Assembly: GCA_029222685.1 (NCBI GenBank)
Contig: JARHVB010000020.1
Span: 99,502 to 163,501, forward strand
Reading direction: 5' to 3'
DNA: 64,000 bases
From: Terripilifer ovatus
GTDB lineage: Bacteria > Pseudomonadota > Alphaproteobacteria > Rhizobiales > Beijerinckiaceae
Part shown: positions 28,383 to 37,371 of the stretch, piece after piece
Position numbering within the stretch: position 1 is the stretch's first letter
Layout: each line of letters begins with the position of its first letter
The notes under the pieces: model-generated
What the model was told of the DNA's origin: nothing
Seen by the model: the letters and a program-made list of their open reading frames with translations, nothing else
The model's database searches: none
Position numbers and translations under genes: made by a program

Positions 28383-29372
28383 ATGCCGGTTCATTCGACA
28401 CGTCGCCTGGTGCTGCGCCTCGCGTTTGTTGTGGGGGTTGCATCTCTGTCGGCAGCACCCGCTGCCCATGCTGCCGATCCGGATTACCCGACACGGCCCA
28501 TTCGCATCATTCACGGCTATCCCGCCGGCGGCGGCGCCGACGTCATAGCACGTCAGTTTGTCGCCAGCCTTCAGGCAGCATCGGGCAAGACCTTCGTGCT
28601 CGAAAACAAGCCGGGCAATGCCGGCAATGTCGCCATCGGCCTCGCCGCGACCGCCAAGCCCGACGGCTACACCATGGTCATCGGCTCCAGTTCCAACATG
28701 GTCGGCGCGCGCTTCTTCTACAAAGACGTCACCTTCGATGTCTTCCGCGACTTCGTACCTCTCGCTTCTTTTCTCGAAGGCACGTTCGTTCTGGTGGCGC
28801 GCAATGAAACGCCCGCGAATTCGGTGGACGATCTCGCCAAATGGCTGAAGTCGCGGCCGCAGAACAGGTTCGGGTTCTCAAATCAGCTCACCCAGCTCGC
28901 CGGCGAGTATTACAAATCGAAAACCGGTGTCGTCGCCGAGCCGGTCGCCTACAAGGCCGCCACCGACGCCTACCCGGACCTGCAGAACGGGCTCCTCGAA
29001 TTCATGGTCGCCGACGGCACCACATCGGCGGGACCGGTCAAGAACGGCAAGTTCAAGGCGATCGCGGTGATGACGGGCGAGCGTCATCCGGCCTTTCCCG
29101 GCGTGCCGACAATGCGCGAACTCGGCTATGAGGACGCCGACTTCTCGACCTGGTGGGCGATGTACATGCCCGTCGGCGTCGATCCGCAGATCGCCGCCAC
29201 CATGGAAAAATGGGTTTTGGCGGCGACGAAAGACCCCGCTTTGATCAAATTCATGCATGAATCCGGCAATGCGCCGCTGCATGACGACGCCAAGGCAACC
29301 CGCGCTCATATCGAACGTGAATTGGGACGCTGGCCGCCACTGGTGAAAGCGGCCGGAATTCAGCCGCAATAG
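28383..29372 (+). CDS. TctC/Bug-family periplasmic solute-binding receptor
   Basis: A 329-residue exported receptor. Signal peptide cleaved after AAPAAHA (about residue 30). The mature protein starts in the typical Bug fashion, YPTRPIRIIHGYPAGGGADVIAR, followed by NKPGNAGNVAIGLAA and AKPDGYTM. TctC proteins deliver carboxylates to a TctA/TctB permease or act as signalling receptors. It belongs to the classical subgroup, like the one at 50358. It follows the Rieske oxygenase gene, suggesting an aromatic or other carboxylic-acid ligand. Confidence 0.92.
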   Translation: MPVHSTRRLVLRLAFVVGVASLSAAPAAHAADPDYPTRPIRIIHGYPAGGGADVIARQFVASLQAASGKTFVLENKPGNAGNVAIGLAATAKPDGYTMVIGSSSNMVGARFFYKDVTFDVFRDFVPLASFLEGTFVLVARNETPANSVDDLAKWLKSRPQNRFGFSNQLTQLAGEYYKSKTGVVAEPVAYKAATDAYPDLQNGLLEFMVADGTTSAGPVKNGKFKAIAVMTGERHPAFPGVPTMRELGYEDADFSTWWAMYMPVGVDPQIAATMEKWVLAATKDPALIKFMHESGNAPLHDDAKATRAHIERELGRWPPLVKAAGIQPQ

Positions 29373-29469
29373 GCAGCGGTCCTGGCATGGCCAAAAGCCG
29401 GCAAGGAGCTTTTGCCGCCGCAGGGCGCATTCGGGCTTCCACCCCGCACGAATGTATTCTAGGGCTTCT

Positions 29470-29868
29470 GCGCCAGTCGGCTGGACGGCCGCTGCCGCAA
29501 GGCAGAGGAAAGTCCGGGCTCCACGGAGAAACGGTGCCGGATAACGTCCGGCGGGGGCGACCCCAGGGATAGCGCCACAGAGATCGAACCGCCTGCACGG
29601 GGGCAACCCCATCCGCGGGCAAGGGTGAAAAGGTGCGGTAAGAGCGCACCGCGCGGCCGGCAACGGGCGTGGCATGGCAAGCCCCACCGGGAGCAAAACC
29701 GAATAGGGGCGGCATGGGCTCGCAAGAGCCCGGGTCCATCTCCGGATCGTCGCCCGGGTTGGTTGCTCGAGGCGGCTGGCAACAGCCGTCCCAGAGGAAT
29801 GGCCGTCACGTCGTTGCGCGCAAGCGCAGCGGCCCTACAGAACCCGGCTTACAGGCCGACTGGCTCCC
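29470..29868 (+). ncRNA. rnpB: RNase P RNA (bacterial class A)
   Basis: RNase P RNA is the ribozyme that removes tRNA 5' leaders. The conserved 5' core GAGGAAAGTCCGGGCTCC begins near 29504, the conserved ACAGAACCCGGCTTA is at 29837-29851, and the internal AGGGTGAAA is near 29622. The closing helix P1 is seen as GCCAGTCGGC (29472-29481) pairing with GCCGACTGGC (29855-29864). Ends are approximate. Plus-strand orientation is fixed by the core motifs. Open frames overlapping this stretch are not genes. Confidence 0.96.
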
Positions 29869-30035
29869 AATTCTCCCACATCCACCAGAGTGGGCGCATA
29901 GACTTATCCCGCCAGACATGCGAAGAGCTAATATGTCCGACCGCTGCGGCATCGAGCCAATGCTGAACGGACGCGCGCTAGGTGGCGCAGAAGTGCCGCA
30001 GGAAGCTAAAGCGCAAGAGGAACGCCGGAGGGGCG

Positions 30036-30386
30036 ATGTTTGTGGCTGGAGGAATGAGCGGGAGAGCTGTGCCAAGCTCCAGGCCGTATGCCTGGATCGT
30101 TGGCGTCGTGCTCGTGCTCGTCGCCCTGGTCAGCCTGCAATTCGACCGCCTTTCCACAACCAAGATTTCCACCCTCGCCAGCGTCGAATACACGTTTTCC
30201 GACGCGATCGACGACAGCGATGACGACACGCCCCGTATCGCCAGCGGCAAGGCAATTATTTCCGTCGTCGAAGGTATCCCTGCGCGGCACGGACAACCGC
30301 GCTCCAGCCAGTCCGGGTTGGACAAGGCGGCGCGACCGAACACCCCTGACTCCCGCCACCCCCGCGGACCTCCGCTCAGCGTCTGA
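30036..30386 (+). CDS. Hypothetical single-membrane-span protein
   Basis: An ATG with GGAGG 4 bp upstream begins a 116-residue frame, MFVAGGMSGRAVPSS. It has one hydrophobic segment (AWIVGVVLVLVALVSL, about residues 19-34) followed by an acidic stretch (DAIDDSDDDTP) and a low-complexity polar tail. No family is recognised. It lies between rnpB and the TctA permease where a tctB could be expected, but with one span it is not TctB. The second half may not be under coding constraint. Confidence 0.4.
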   Translation: MFVAGGMSGRAVPSSRPYAWIVGVVLVLVALVSLQFDRLSTTKISTLASVEYTFSDAIDDSDDDTPRIASGKAIISVVEGIPARHGQPRSSQSGLDKAARPNTPDSRHPRGPPLSV

Positions 30387-30453
30387 CAGTGCCGACGGCT
30401 GCCGCATCGCGCCTATTTCGCATGCGCCGGCGTCCTGGCCGCGACGCCTAAAT

Positions 30454-30477
30454 CCCGTTCAGCCTGGCTGAACCGGG
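30454..30477 (+). terminator. Hairpin between the small membrane-protein frame and tctA
   Basis: CCCGTTCAG (30454-30462) pairs with CTGAACCGGG (about 30468-30477) around a short loop. No U-tract follows, so it is a weak terminator at best or a processing stem. Confidence 0.4.
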
Positions 30478-30576
30478 ACCCTTCCTCCAACATCTGCTTC
30501 CCCGGCGTCTCGCAATCTCAGCGAGCGCCAAGCTCCGCATCAACACAGCGGAGCTCGCATTATCAGGATTGTACCC

Positions 30577-32673
30577 ATGGAATCCGACATCATTTCAACC
30601 GTCGGCTCAGCTCTTGTCGAGATGCTCCAAGTGCATCGGCTGCTTTATCTTTTCGGCGGCGTGACGATGGGCCTAGCGCTTGGCATTCTGCCGGGCATCG
30701 GCGGCGTTGCCGGCATAGCCCTGCTGCTTCCCTTCACCTACAACCTCGATCCGACGACGGCGATGGCGCTCCTGCTCGGGCTCGCCTCGACCAGCACGAC
30801 CGCCGATCCTATTTCGGCGATCGTGCTCGGCGCGCCGGGCCATGCGGCATCGGCGGCGACGGCGCTCGACGGCTATCCGATGACCAAGCGTGGCGAAGGT
30901 GGCCGGGCGCTCGGCGCGGCTTATATGTCGGCGATGATGGGCGGCATTTTCGGCGCGATGCTGATGGGTGTAACCCTGCCGATCATTCGTCCGGCAATTC
31001 TCTTCATTGGTTCGCCGGAACTGCTCGGCCTTGCCGTGTTCGGCATTTCCATGGTCGCGGTGCTCTCCGGTAACGCGCCCCTGCGCGGCCTCACCATGGC
31101 CTGCTTCGGCATGATGATCGCGATGATCGGCTCCGATCCACAGACCGGCACGCTGCGCTGGACGATGGACAGCCTGTATCTGTGGGAAGGCCTGCCACTG
31201 GTCCCGGTCACTCTCGGCGTCTTCGCCCTGCCCGAATTGTGCGACCTGGCCGTCGCGCGCAAGGCCGTGGTAGACGCCAAGGACATGATGGATACCGGCG
31301 CCGGCCTCTGGGCTGGCTGCAAGGATTGCTTCCGCAATTGGTTCCTTGTTCTGCGTTGCGCCTGGATCGGCTCCGTGATCGGCGCGATCCCCGGCATCAG
31401 CGCCTCGGTCATCGACTGGATTTCCTACGGCCATGCGATCCGTACCGAGAAAGGCGCACAGCTGACCTTCGGCAGTGGCGACGTCCGCGGTGTTATTGCC
31501 GCCGAAAGCGCCACCAATTCCCGCGAAGGTGGCGCGCTGATCCCGACCGTCGTGTTCGGCGTGCCGGGCTCGGCCGGCATGGCCATCCTGCTCGGCGCCT
31601 TTCTGATGCACGGTCTGGTGCCGGGCCCTGACATGCTGACCAAGAATCTCGGCCTCACCTATTCGATGGTCTGGAGCATCGCCATCGCCAATATCCTGGG
31701 ATCGGGCCTCTGCTTCCTGTTCTCCGGCCAGTTCGCGAAAATGGCGACCTTGCGCTACACGCTCATTCTTCCGGTCGTGTTGTGCTTCGTCTACATCGGC
31801 GCCTTCGAAGGCCATCGCAGTTGGGGTGACCTGATTTCGCTGCTCTTCTTCGGCATCTTCGCCTGGGGCGCCAAACACTTCAAATGGCCGCGTCCGCCGC
31901 TGGTGCTCGGCTTCATCCTCGGCAGCATTCTCGAACGCTATATGTTCATCTCGATCCAGCGCTATGGAACGACCTGGATGCTGCGGCCGCTCGTCATCAT
32001 CATGTTCGCCATGTCGGCCTTGAGTATCATAAGGCCGTTCATTCAGGACGTGCGCCGTCACGGCGGCTTCCGCGTCATGCTGTCGGGTTACCAGCGCCCG
32101 AAACTGCGTCCCTCCCACGTCTTCCCGATCTTCCTGCTGTGCCTCTTCGCCGTCATGATGACGGAAGCGTCAACGTGGAACTTCTCGGCCAAGATCATTC
32201 CGGTGATCGTCGGCACGGGCGCGATTCTGTTCTGTACGGTTTCGCTGCTCAACGAGGTGTTCCGGCGTCCGGAAGAACCTATCGACGAAGCCGAGATCGC
32301 CGCTGCTGCTGCGACCGCCAACGCCGCTCCTGTGGTCAACGATCCGAACGCGAAAATCCACATGGACATCGGCAGCAACATTACGCACTTGCCGACCAAG
32401 ACCATCCTGCTGCGCGGGGCGATCTTTTTCGGCTGGATGGTCGGCTTCCTGATCTCCATGGCGCTGATCGGACTGATTCCCACAGTTCCGCTCTTCGTCA
32501 TTGCCTTCATGCGGGTCGAAGGCCGCGAGCGCTGGACGCTGACCCTCGGCATGGCCTTATTCATGATGCTCTTCATCTACGGCCTGTTCGACCAGTTGCT
32601 GTCGATTCCCTGGCCAGGGTCGTTGCTGGGCGACACCTTCCAGTGGTTCCGCGACAACATCCCCTCGATGTAA
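30577..32673 (+). CDS. Tripartite tricarboxylate permease: TctA fused to a TctB-like domain
   Basis: A 698-residue polytopic protein. Residues 1 to about 500 are TctA: the N-terminal GLALGILPGIGGVAGIALLLPFT loop and DGYPMTKRGEGGRALGAAY are characteristic. Ordinary TctA ends near 500; here a further segment from about 507 to 698 has roughly four more membrane spans (from RPSHVFPIFLLCLFAVMM to the C-terminus), split by an acidic/alanine-rich loop. That fits a TctB-like small subunit fused to TctA. It transports carboxylates delivered by TctC receptors. It is the only permease of this family in the window. A strong terminator follows the stop. Confidence 0.88.
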   Translation: MESDIISTVGSALVEMLQVHRLLYLFGGVTMGLALGILPGIGGVAGIALLLPFTYNLDPTTAMALLLGLASTSTTADPISAIVLGAPGHAASAATALDGYPMTKRGEGGRALGAAYMSAMMGGIFGAMLMGVTLPIIRPAILFIGSPELLGLAVFGISMVAVLSGNAPLRGLTMACFGMMIAMIGSDPQTGTLRWTMDSLYLWEGLPLVPVTLGVFALPELCDLAVARKAVVDAKDMMDTGAGLWAGCKDCFRNWFLVLRCAWIGSVIGAIPGISASVIDWISYGHAIRTEKGAQLTFGSGDVRGVIAAESATNSREGGALIPTVVFGVPGSAGMAILLGAFLMHGLVPGPDMLTKNLGLTYSMVWSIAIANILGSGLCFLFSGQFAKMATLRYTLILPVVLCFVYIGAFEGHRSWGDLISLLFFGIFAWGAKHFKWPRPPLVLGFILGSILERYMFISIQRYGTTWMLRPLVIIMFAMSALSIIRPFIQDVRRHGGFRVMLSGYQRPKLRPSHVFPIFLLCLFAVMMTEASTWNFSAKIIPVIVGTGAILFCTVSLLNEVFRRPEEPIDEAEIAAAAATANAAPVVNDPNAKIHMDIGSNITHLPTKTILLRGAIFFGWMVGFLISMALIGLIPTVPLFVIAFMRVEGRERWTLTLGMALFMMLFIYGLFDQLLSIPWPGSLLGDTFQWFRDNIPSM

Positions 32674-32683
32674 GCAGAGACGA

Positions 32684-32716
32684 GATCGCCGGACGCGAGT
32701 CCGGCGATCACTTTTT
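32684..32716 (+). terminator. Rho-independent terminator after tctA
   Basis: A perfect 10-bp stem, GATCGCCGGA (32684-32693) with TCCGGCGATC (32700-32709), has a 6-nt loop and is followed by ACTTTTTC. It lies 11 bp past the tctA stop. Confidence 0.85.
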
Positions 32717-32717
32717 C

Positions 32718-32891
32718 ATGAAACAGAAAAACAGCGACAATCAGGGCTCTGAAGACCCGCAATGGTGGCGCATGCCATTGCTCGCGATCGGCGCTGCCGC
32801 CGCCGTTCTGTGCCTCGACGGCGAGCGTCTTGCAGCCCTCGTCACCGGCATCGCCGGACTGATCCTCTATCTCGTCGCCCTGTTCGACTGA
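32718..32891 (+). CDS. Possible small two-span membrane protein
   Basis: A 57-residue frame, polar at the start (MKQKNSDNQGSEDPQWWRM) and then two hydrophobic segments (PLLAIGAAAAVLCLD and LVTGIAGLILYLVALF). The composition is that of a real small membrane protein, but the ATG comes directly after the terminator U-tract and has no Shine-Dalgarno sequence. No family recognised. Confidence 0.35.
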   Translation: MKQKNSDNQGSEDPQWWRMPLLAIGAAAAVLCLDGERLAALVTGIAGLILYLVALFD

Positions 32892-32934
32892 ACGCGCTGT
32901 AACGCGCGAGAAAGACCCGCAGAGGGCGTGTCGA

Positions 32935-33054
32935 GATTCACGTCAGACCGCGCCGAAAATGTTGGCTTTCGAGAACCGGAGCGCAGCGTACTTAAGTACG
33001 TGAGCACCAGAGCGCAGAAAGCCAGCATTTGCAGGCCGGCATCACGTGAATATC
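32935..33054. repeat. Intergenic palindromic repeat, copy 2
   Basis: A 120-bp imperfect palindrome homologous to the one at 2901-3034. Outer ends GATTCACGT and ACGTGAATATC are complementary, inner arms AAATGTTGGCTTTCG and AGAAAGCCAGCATTT pair, and the centre GTACTTAAGTAC is a perfect dyad. It sits between the convergent small membrane frame and the dehydratase gene. Confidence 0.85.
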
Positions 33055-33063
33055 GATATGCCC

Positions 33064-34983
33064 TCACATTGAGAGCATGGCGCGGCTCTTCATCGCCTCG
33101 TCGAGTTCCGACATCTGGGCTGCAAGCCGCACCGGCGTATTCGCTGCGCCGAAGAGATCGTAATTGCGCCGCTCGACGATCTCGAAGAAAAACCGCTCGT
33201 CGAACATGTGCGTATAGATGTGAAAGAACTCGCCGCCTTTCGAGCGATCGTAAAGCACGCCGAGCCCGCGCATGCGCTCGATCAGTTCGTCGGACAGATC
33301 ATAGCGCGCCGATAGATCCTCGTAATAATTATCGGGAATTTCCAGAAAACTCATGCCCGCCGCGCGAGCCTTCTCGACAAAGCCGAACAGATCCTGCGTC
33401 GAAAAGGCGATCTGCTGCACGCCACCGCCGCCAAACGTATCGATGAAGCGCGACACGCCGGTCGAGCCGCCATCGCCGATATTCATCGGGATACGCACGC
33501 TCTTATCGGGCGAGCCGATGACCCGGCTGTAGAACGCGCCATAGGGATCGGCCAGTTCGACCTGCGGTTCGTCGACGAAACCCAGGATCGACTTGTAGAA
33601 CGTGATCCACGACAGGAATTCCGAACGCCGGACCACATTGGAGAGATGATCGATCCGCTCCAGCGGACCCGCATGCTGCTTCTCGTCGCTGAAAATGAAA
33701 TCCTGGTCCCAGTTGCTCGGCGCCGACCCGTCCTTGCGCGCCTCACCCATGAAATAAATGAGACTGTTCTCGACGCCGGCGACGGCCGGAATGATCGCCT
33801 CGCCCGGGCCGACGCGTCCGTGATAGGTCTGCGCGCCCAGCGCATTGGCGCGCTCCAGCGCCTGCCTGGGCTCGTTGAAGCGCATGGCCAATGCGCAAAC
33901 CGACGTGCCGTGCACGAGATAAAAGGAATGCGCGAAACCGTCCTGCTCGCGGTTGACGACGATGTTCAGGTCGTTCTGGCGATAGAGCTCGACGTCCTTG
34001 GTGCGATGGCGCGCCACGCGTGCAAACCCCATGGCGCCGAGCCAGTCGACCAGCCGCGATGATTCCGCCGCGCCCGTTGCGAACTCGATGAACTCGATAC
34101 CCCGGATGGTCGCCGCCGGCGGCAGCGGCGGCCCGATATTGAGCACGGGAAGGCCGGCGCCCGCGCGCCGCGCGTCGAGCGTCTCGCCTGCCACCTGCAG
34201 GGCGCGCATGCCGTCGCGCGCTACGGTGGCCGCTGGCGCACCGCGAAACTGATCGTTGAAGATTTCCAGCGACAGCGGCCCGCGATAGCCGGACTTGGTA
34301 ATGGCATCGAGAAAATCGCCAATCGGATAATCGCCCTGCCCTGGAAAGCAGCGGTGATGGCGGCTCAGCGACATCGGGTCCATGAGGATGGCCGGCGCAT
34401 CGGCAAGCTGCACCAGGGCGATGCGCCCGGCGGGAATGTCGGCGATGGGCGCCAGCGGGTTGTTGCGCACGCAAATGTGATAGCTGTCGAGCACGAGGCC
34501 GAGATTGGGCCTGGCCGCGCGCATGACGATATCGTCGGCCTGCATCCAGTCCTTCACATGACGGCCCCAGGCCATGGCTTCGTAGCCGATGGAAAAACCG
34601 CGCCGCGCCGCCAGATCGGCGAGATCGGCAAGATCGCGCGCCGCCCGTTCCGGCTCGCCCAGCGACTCTTCATGCACGTTCGAGCAGACGCACAACAGCC
34701 CGGTGCCCAGTTCTTCCATCAGATCGAACTTGCGCTGCGCCCGCTCGAAATTGCGGCTGCGCATCGGCTCGGGCATGCCCTCGAAGTCGCGCATCGGCTG
34801 CAGTGCAACGATCTCCAGCCCCAGGTCCTCGGCGCGCGCGCGCACATCGCGCGGCCGCCCATTGAAGAAGGTCAGATCGTTCTCGAAGATTTCGATGGCG
34901 CGGAAGCCCGCGCGGGCGGCGGCCGCAAGCTTGACTTCCAGTGTGCCGCCCATCGACACCGTCGCGATCGACCACCTGAGCAT
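33064..34983 (-). CDS. QsuB-like 3-dehydroshikimate dehydratase with HPPD-like C-terminal domain
   Basis: 639 residues from the ATG at 34981-34983 (GGGAGA upstream). The N-terminal half (about 1-270) is a TIM-barrel sugar-phosphate isomerase/epimerase domain with metal-site acidic residues in RAIEIFENDL, SIGYEAMAW, LVLDSYHI and SLEIFNDQF. The C-terminal half (about 290-620) is a two-module VOC/4-hydroxyphenylpyruvate-dioxygenase-like domain. QsuB enzymes turn 3-dehydroshikimate into protocatechuate in quinate and shikimate catabolism. In the HPPD-like domain the second usual iron ligand (QHIA in HPPD) reads VQQIAFST, i.e. Gln for His. Upstream in the same direction are a flavin monooxygenase and a TctC receptor. 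Confidence 0.85.
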   Translation of the reverse strand: MLRWSIATVSMGGTLEVKLAAAARAGFRAIEIFENDLTFFNGRPRDVRARAEDLGLEIVALQPMRDFEGMPEPMRSRNFERAQRKFDLMEELGTGLLCVCSNVHEESLGEPERAARDLADLADLAARRGFSIGYEAMAWGRHVKDWMQADDIVMRAARPNLGLVLDSYHICVRNNPLAPIADIPAGRIALVQLADAPAILMDPMSLSRHHRCFPGQGDYPIGDFLDAITKSGYRGPLSLEIFNDQFRGAPAATVARDGMRALQVAGETLDARRAGAGLPVLNIGPPLPPAATIRGIEFIEFATGAAESSRLVDWLGAMGFARVARHRTKDVELYRQNDLNIVVNREQDGFAHSFYLVHGTSVCALAMRFNEPRQALERANALGAQTYHGRVGPGEAIIPAVAGVENSLIYFMGEARKDGSAPSNWDQDFIFSDEKQHAGPLERIDHLSNVVRRSEFLSWITFYKSILGFVDEPQVELADPYGAFYSRVIGSPDKSVRIPMNIGDGGSTGVSRFIDTFGGGGVQQIAFSTQDLFGFVEKARAAGMSFLEIPDNYYEDLSARYDLSDELIERMRGLGVLYDRSKGGEFFHIYTHMFDERFFFEIVERRNYDLFGAANTPVRLAAQMSELDEAMKSRAMLSM

Positions 34984-35091
34984 CCACCGTCTCCCTGCAC
35001 CACCACGACTCTTGGGCGGCACACTAGCCGAAGGAGCATGTCGTTTCGAGGTCCTTTTGGCGACTGCCGGAAGGACCGCGAACATGAGATA

Positions 35092-36336
35092 TTATTCATC
35101 CCTGCCGCGGCCGGCGGCCTGGCTTTTCTCGACCCCCAGCACGACTCTGCCGAATTCCGCAGCCGCCGTCTCCCACACCAGCGAATGATGCGCCGCCGCG
35201 GCGAAGCAATCGTTGAACCGCCGCTGCAGGGAACTGTCCCTGAAAATCGCGCGGCCGCCGGCGATATTGTAGAGCCGCTGCACCGCCTGCAGGCATAGCT
35301 GCGCCGCATAGCAGGCGTTGCGCTTGCCCTGCACATGCTGCAACTCGCTGACCTCTTCGCCGCGCGCCAGTGTCTCCATCGTCTCGCGGATGGCGCCGAT
35401 ATACATCCGGTCGGCGGCCTCGATCTCGGCCGCCGCCTGCCCGACGCTGGCCTGGATGGCGACGTTGACCGCAACGGAATTGCCCCGCGAGGTACGCGGC
35501 GCGGTGATGCGGCAGAACTCGTCGAAAAAGCCTTGCGCGATGCCGACCACGACAGCGGTATAACTGACGGCGGACACACCGCCGCGCGGCAGCCGCGTCA
35601 CCGGCGCGTTATAGAACAGCATGCCGGGCGAACGGCCCTCGTCATTCTCCTTTTTGTCGAGAATGCGATGCGCCGGCACGAACACATCCTTGACTTCAAA
35701 ACTCTTCGATCCCGTGCCGGCAAGCCCGACCACGTACCAATCATCGATGATGCGCACATCGGTTGTCGGCATCAGCACCATCAGGCCGCGGCCCCTGCGA
35801 TCGCCGTCATATTCAAAGCCGCCGCACATGACGAAATCGGCATGGTCGATGCCGCTCGAAAAGCCATGCAAGCCGTTCCACACCACGCCGCCGTCGACTT
35901 TGGTGGCACGTCCGACCGGCGCGACGGCGACGCATAGCTTCTTGCGCTGGTCCTTGCCCCACACATCGTCCTGCGCCGCCAGCGCATAGGCTGACAGTTT
36001 CAGCGGATTGTCGGCGAGCACCATATGCACCCAGGCCTGCGACCCGTCGCCGCGCGCCAGGGTTTGCGTCACCTCGCACAAGACGTCGTAGCCGAGTTCG
36101 AAACCGCCATAGCGTTTCGGCTGGCAGATGCGCAGCAGATCATGCGCCACATAATCGCGCACCGTTTCGTCAGGGCAGCGCCGCAACCGTTCGCCCTCGG
36201 CGGCGCGCGCCTCAAGGGCCGGGATCAGCGCTTGCGCCCGCGCCAGCAGGTCGAGGCGGGTCTGCACCGGTGTTCTTTCTTCGCCTGCACCGGGCTCGAC
36301 CGTGGACAACGACATGGGACTTGTCTCCGCGCCCAT
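35092..36336 (-). CDS. Acyl-CoA-dehydrogenase-fold flavin monooxygenase (class D)
   Basis: 414 residues with the acyl-CoA dehydrogenase fold: N-terminal helical domain, central sheet (SSGIDHADFVMCGG; DDWYVVGLAGTGSKSFEV) and C-terminal four-helix bundle, as in HsaA-type flavin-dependent monooxygenases that hydroxylate aromatic rings using reduced flavin from a separate reductase. No reductase is adjacent. The ATG at 36334-36336 directly abuts the upstream TctC stop (TGAATG); an internal ATG at 36313-36315 with GGAGA upstream is an equally good start. A 108-bp gap separates it from the dehydratase gene. Confidence 0.85.
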   Translation of the reverse strand: MGAETSPMSLSTVEPGAGEERTPVQTRLDLLARAQALIPALEARAAEGERLRRCPDETVRDYVAHDLLRICQPKRYGGFELGYDVLCEVTQTLARGDGSQAWVHMVLADNPLKLSAYALAAQDDVWGKDQRKKLCVAVAPVGRATKVDGGVVWNGLHGFSSGIDHADFVMCGGFEYDGDRRGRGLMVLMPTTDVRIIDDWYVVGLAGTGSKSFEVKDVFVPAHRILDKKENDEGRSPGMLFYNAPVTRLPRGGVSAVSYTAVVVGIAQGFFDEFCRITAPRTSRGNSVAVNVAIQASVGQAAAEIEAADRMYIGAIRETMETLARGEEVSELQHVQGKRNACYAAQLCLQAVQRLYNIAGGRAIFRDSSLQRRFNDCFAAAAHHSLVWETAAAEFGRVVLGVEKSQAAGRGRDE

Positions 36337-37371
36337 TCAGGGGTTTGCGATCTTGCGCAAGCGCTCGACGACACGCGGCGGCGTACGATAAAGCCGCTCG
36401 ATATCGGCCTGCAGTTGCTCGCCGCGGCGCGGCCGGTCGACCTGCAGTTTCAACTTGTTCGCCTCCTCGATGAATTCCGGGTCCTTGAACGTGGCGAACA
36501 TGGCGTCGCGCATGGCCTTCAGCCGGTCCGGTGGAATGTCCGGCGGCATCAGGAATGGCCGCCCGAGCGACAGCGGCCCGTAGGCCGCCTCGAACAGTAG
36601 CTTGTCTTCCTTGTTCTTCACCAGATCGGGACCGAACGGCGCATCCTTGATCGCATCCTCTTTCACCGGGCCGAACTGGATCAGCACCCTGATCTTCTTG
36701 TCGCGGATCCATTGCGATTTGGTGGAGGTCAGCGAACTCCAGAACGTCACGCCATATGCGTCGAGTTCACCTCGCTCGATGGCGAGATAAGCCTCGTTCT
36801 GTCCGGGATAACCGGCGATCACCTTGATCTTGGTGCCGAGCAATTCGTTCAGCAGCCGCGAATAGAAGGCCGGCGCCGAGTTCACGCCGGAGGCGCCGGC
36901 GCTCATTTCGTTGCGCCTCATGTCTTCAAATGTCTTGAATTTCGGATTGTCCGCCCAGACGAAAATCGTCCCGGTTTCGAGCGACGGCGTGCCGAGCCAG
37001 TTCAGCCGCGTGGCGTCATAATCGGCCTCTTTGGTTCCGAACAAAGGCTCAAGAGGTGCATTATTCTGCACACCACCGATCACCGTCCCGTCACGCGGGG
37101 CCGATGAATAAAGATATTTGGTCGCGACAATGCCGCCGGCGCCCGGCATCTGGCGCACGACGATTGGCGGATTGCCCGGCAGATGTTTGGTCATGTGGCG
37201 GGCAATGGCGCGCGACAGCACATCGTAACCGCCGCCGGCGGAAGAACTGACGATCATCGACACGGTTTTACCGCGATAGAAATCCGCCACCGGATCGGCG
37301 CTGACAGCCGAGGCCGTCACGGCTACAGCGCCAAAGATCGCCCCTACTGCCGTCATGTATCTGACCGGCAT
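36337..37371 (-). CDS. TctC-family periplasmic receptor
   Basis: A 344-residue exported receptor; signal peptide to about AVSA (residue 25). The mature protein begins DPVADFYRGKTVSMIVSSSAGGGYDVLSR, with VVRQMPGAGG and SSAPRDGTVIGG. It belongs to a subgroup shared with those at 38468 and 43048 (FYxGK start, MPGAG or MPGGG, PxDGxV, LGTKxKxxxGYPG) and distinct from the classical type at 28383 and 50358. Its stop directly abuts the monooxygenase start, so receptor and enzyme are probably co-expressed. Confidence 0.92.
   Translation of the reverse strand: MPVRYMTAVGAIFGAVAVTASAVSADPVADFYRGKTVSMIVSSSAGGGYDVLSRAIARHMTKHLPGNPPIVVRQMPGAGGIVATKYLYSSAPRDGTVIGGVQNNAPLEPLFGTKEADYDATRLNWLGTPSLETGTIFVWADNPKFKTFEDMRRNEMSAGASGVNSAPAFYSRLLNELLGTKIKVIAGYPGQNEAYLAIERGELDAYGVTFWSSLTSTKSQWIRDKKIRVLIQFGPVKEDAIKDAPFGPDLVKNKEDKLLFEAAYGPLSLGRPFLMPPDIPPDRLKAMRDAMFATFKDPEFIEEANKLKLQVDRPRRGEQLQADIERLYRTPPRVVERLRKIANP

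Noticed and set aside
29461..29870. Open frames on both strands over the RNase P RNA
   Set aside because: The stretch is explained by conserved RNase P RNA core motifs and the P1 pairing; the frames have no ribosome sites or domains.
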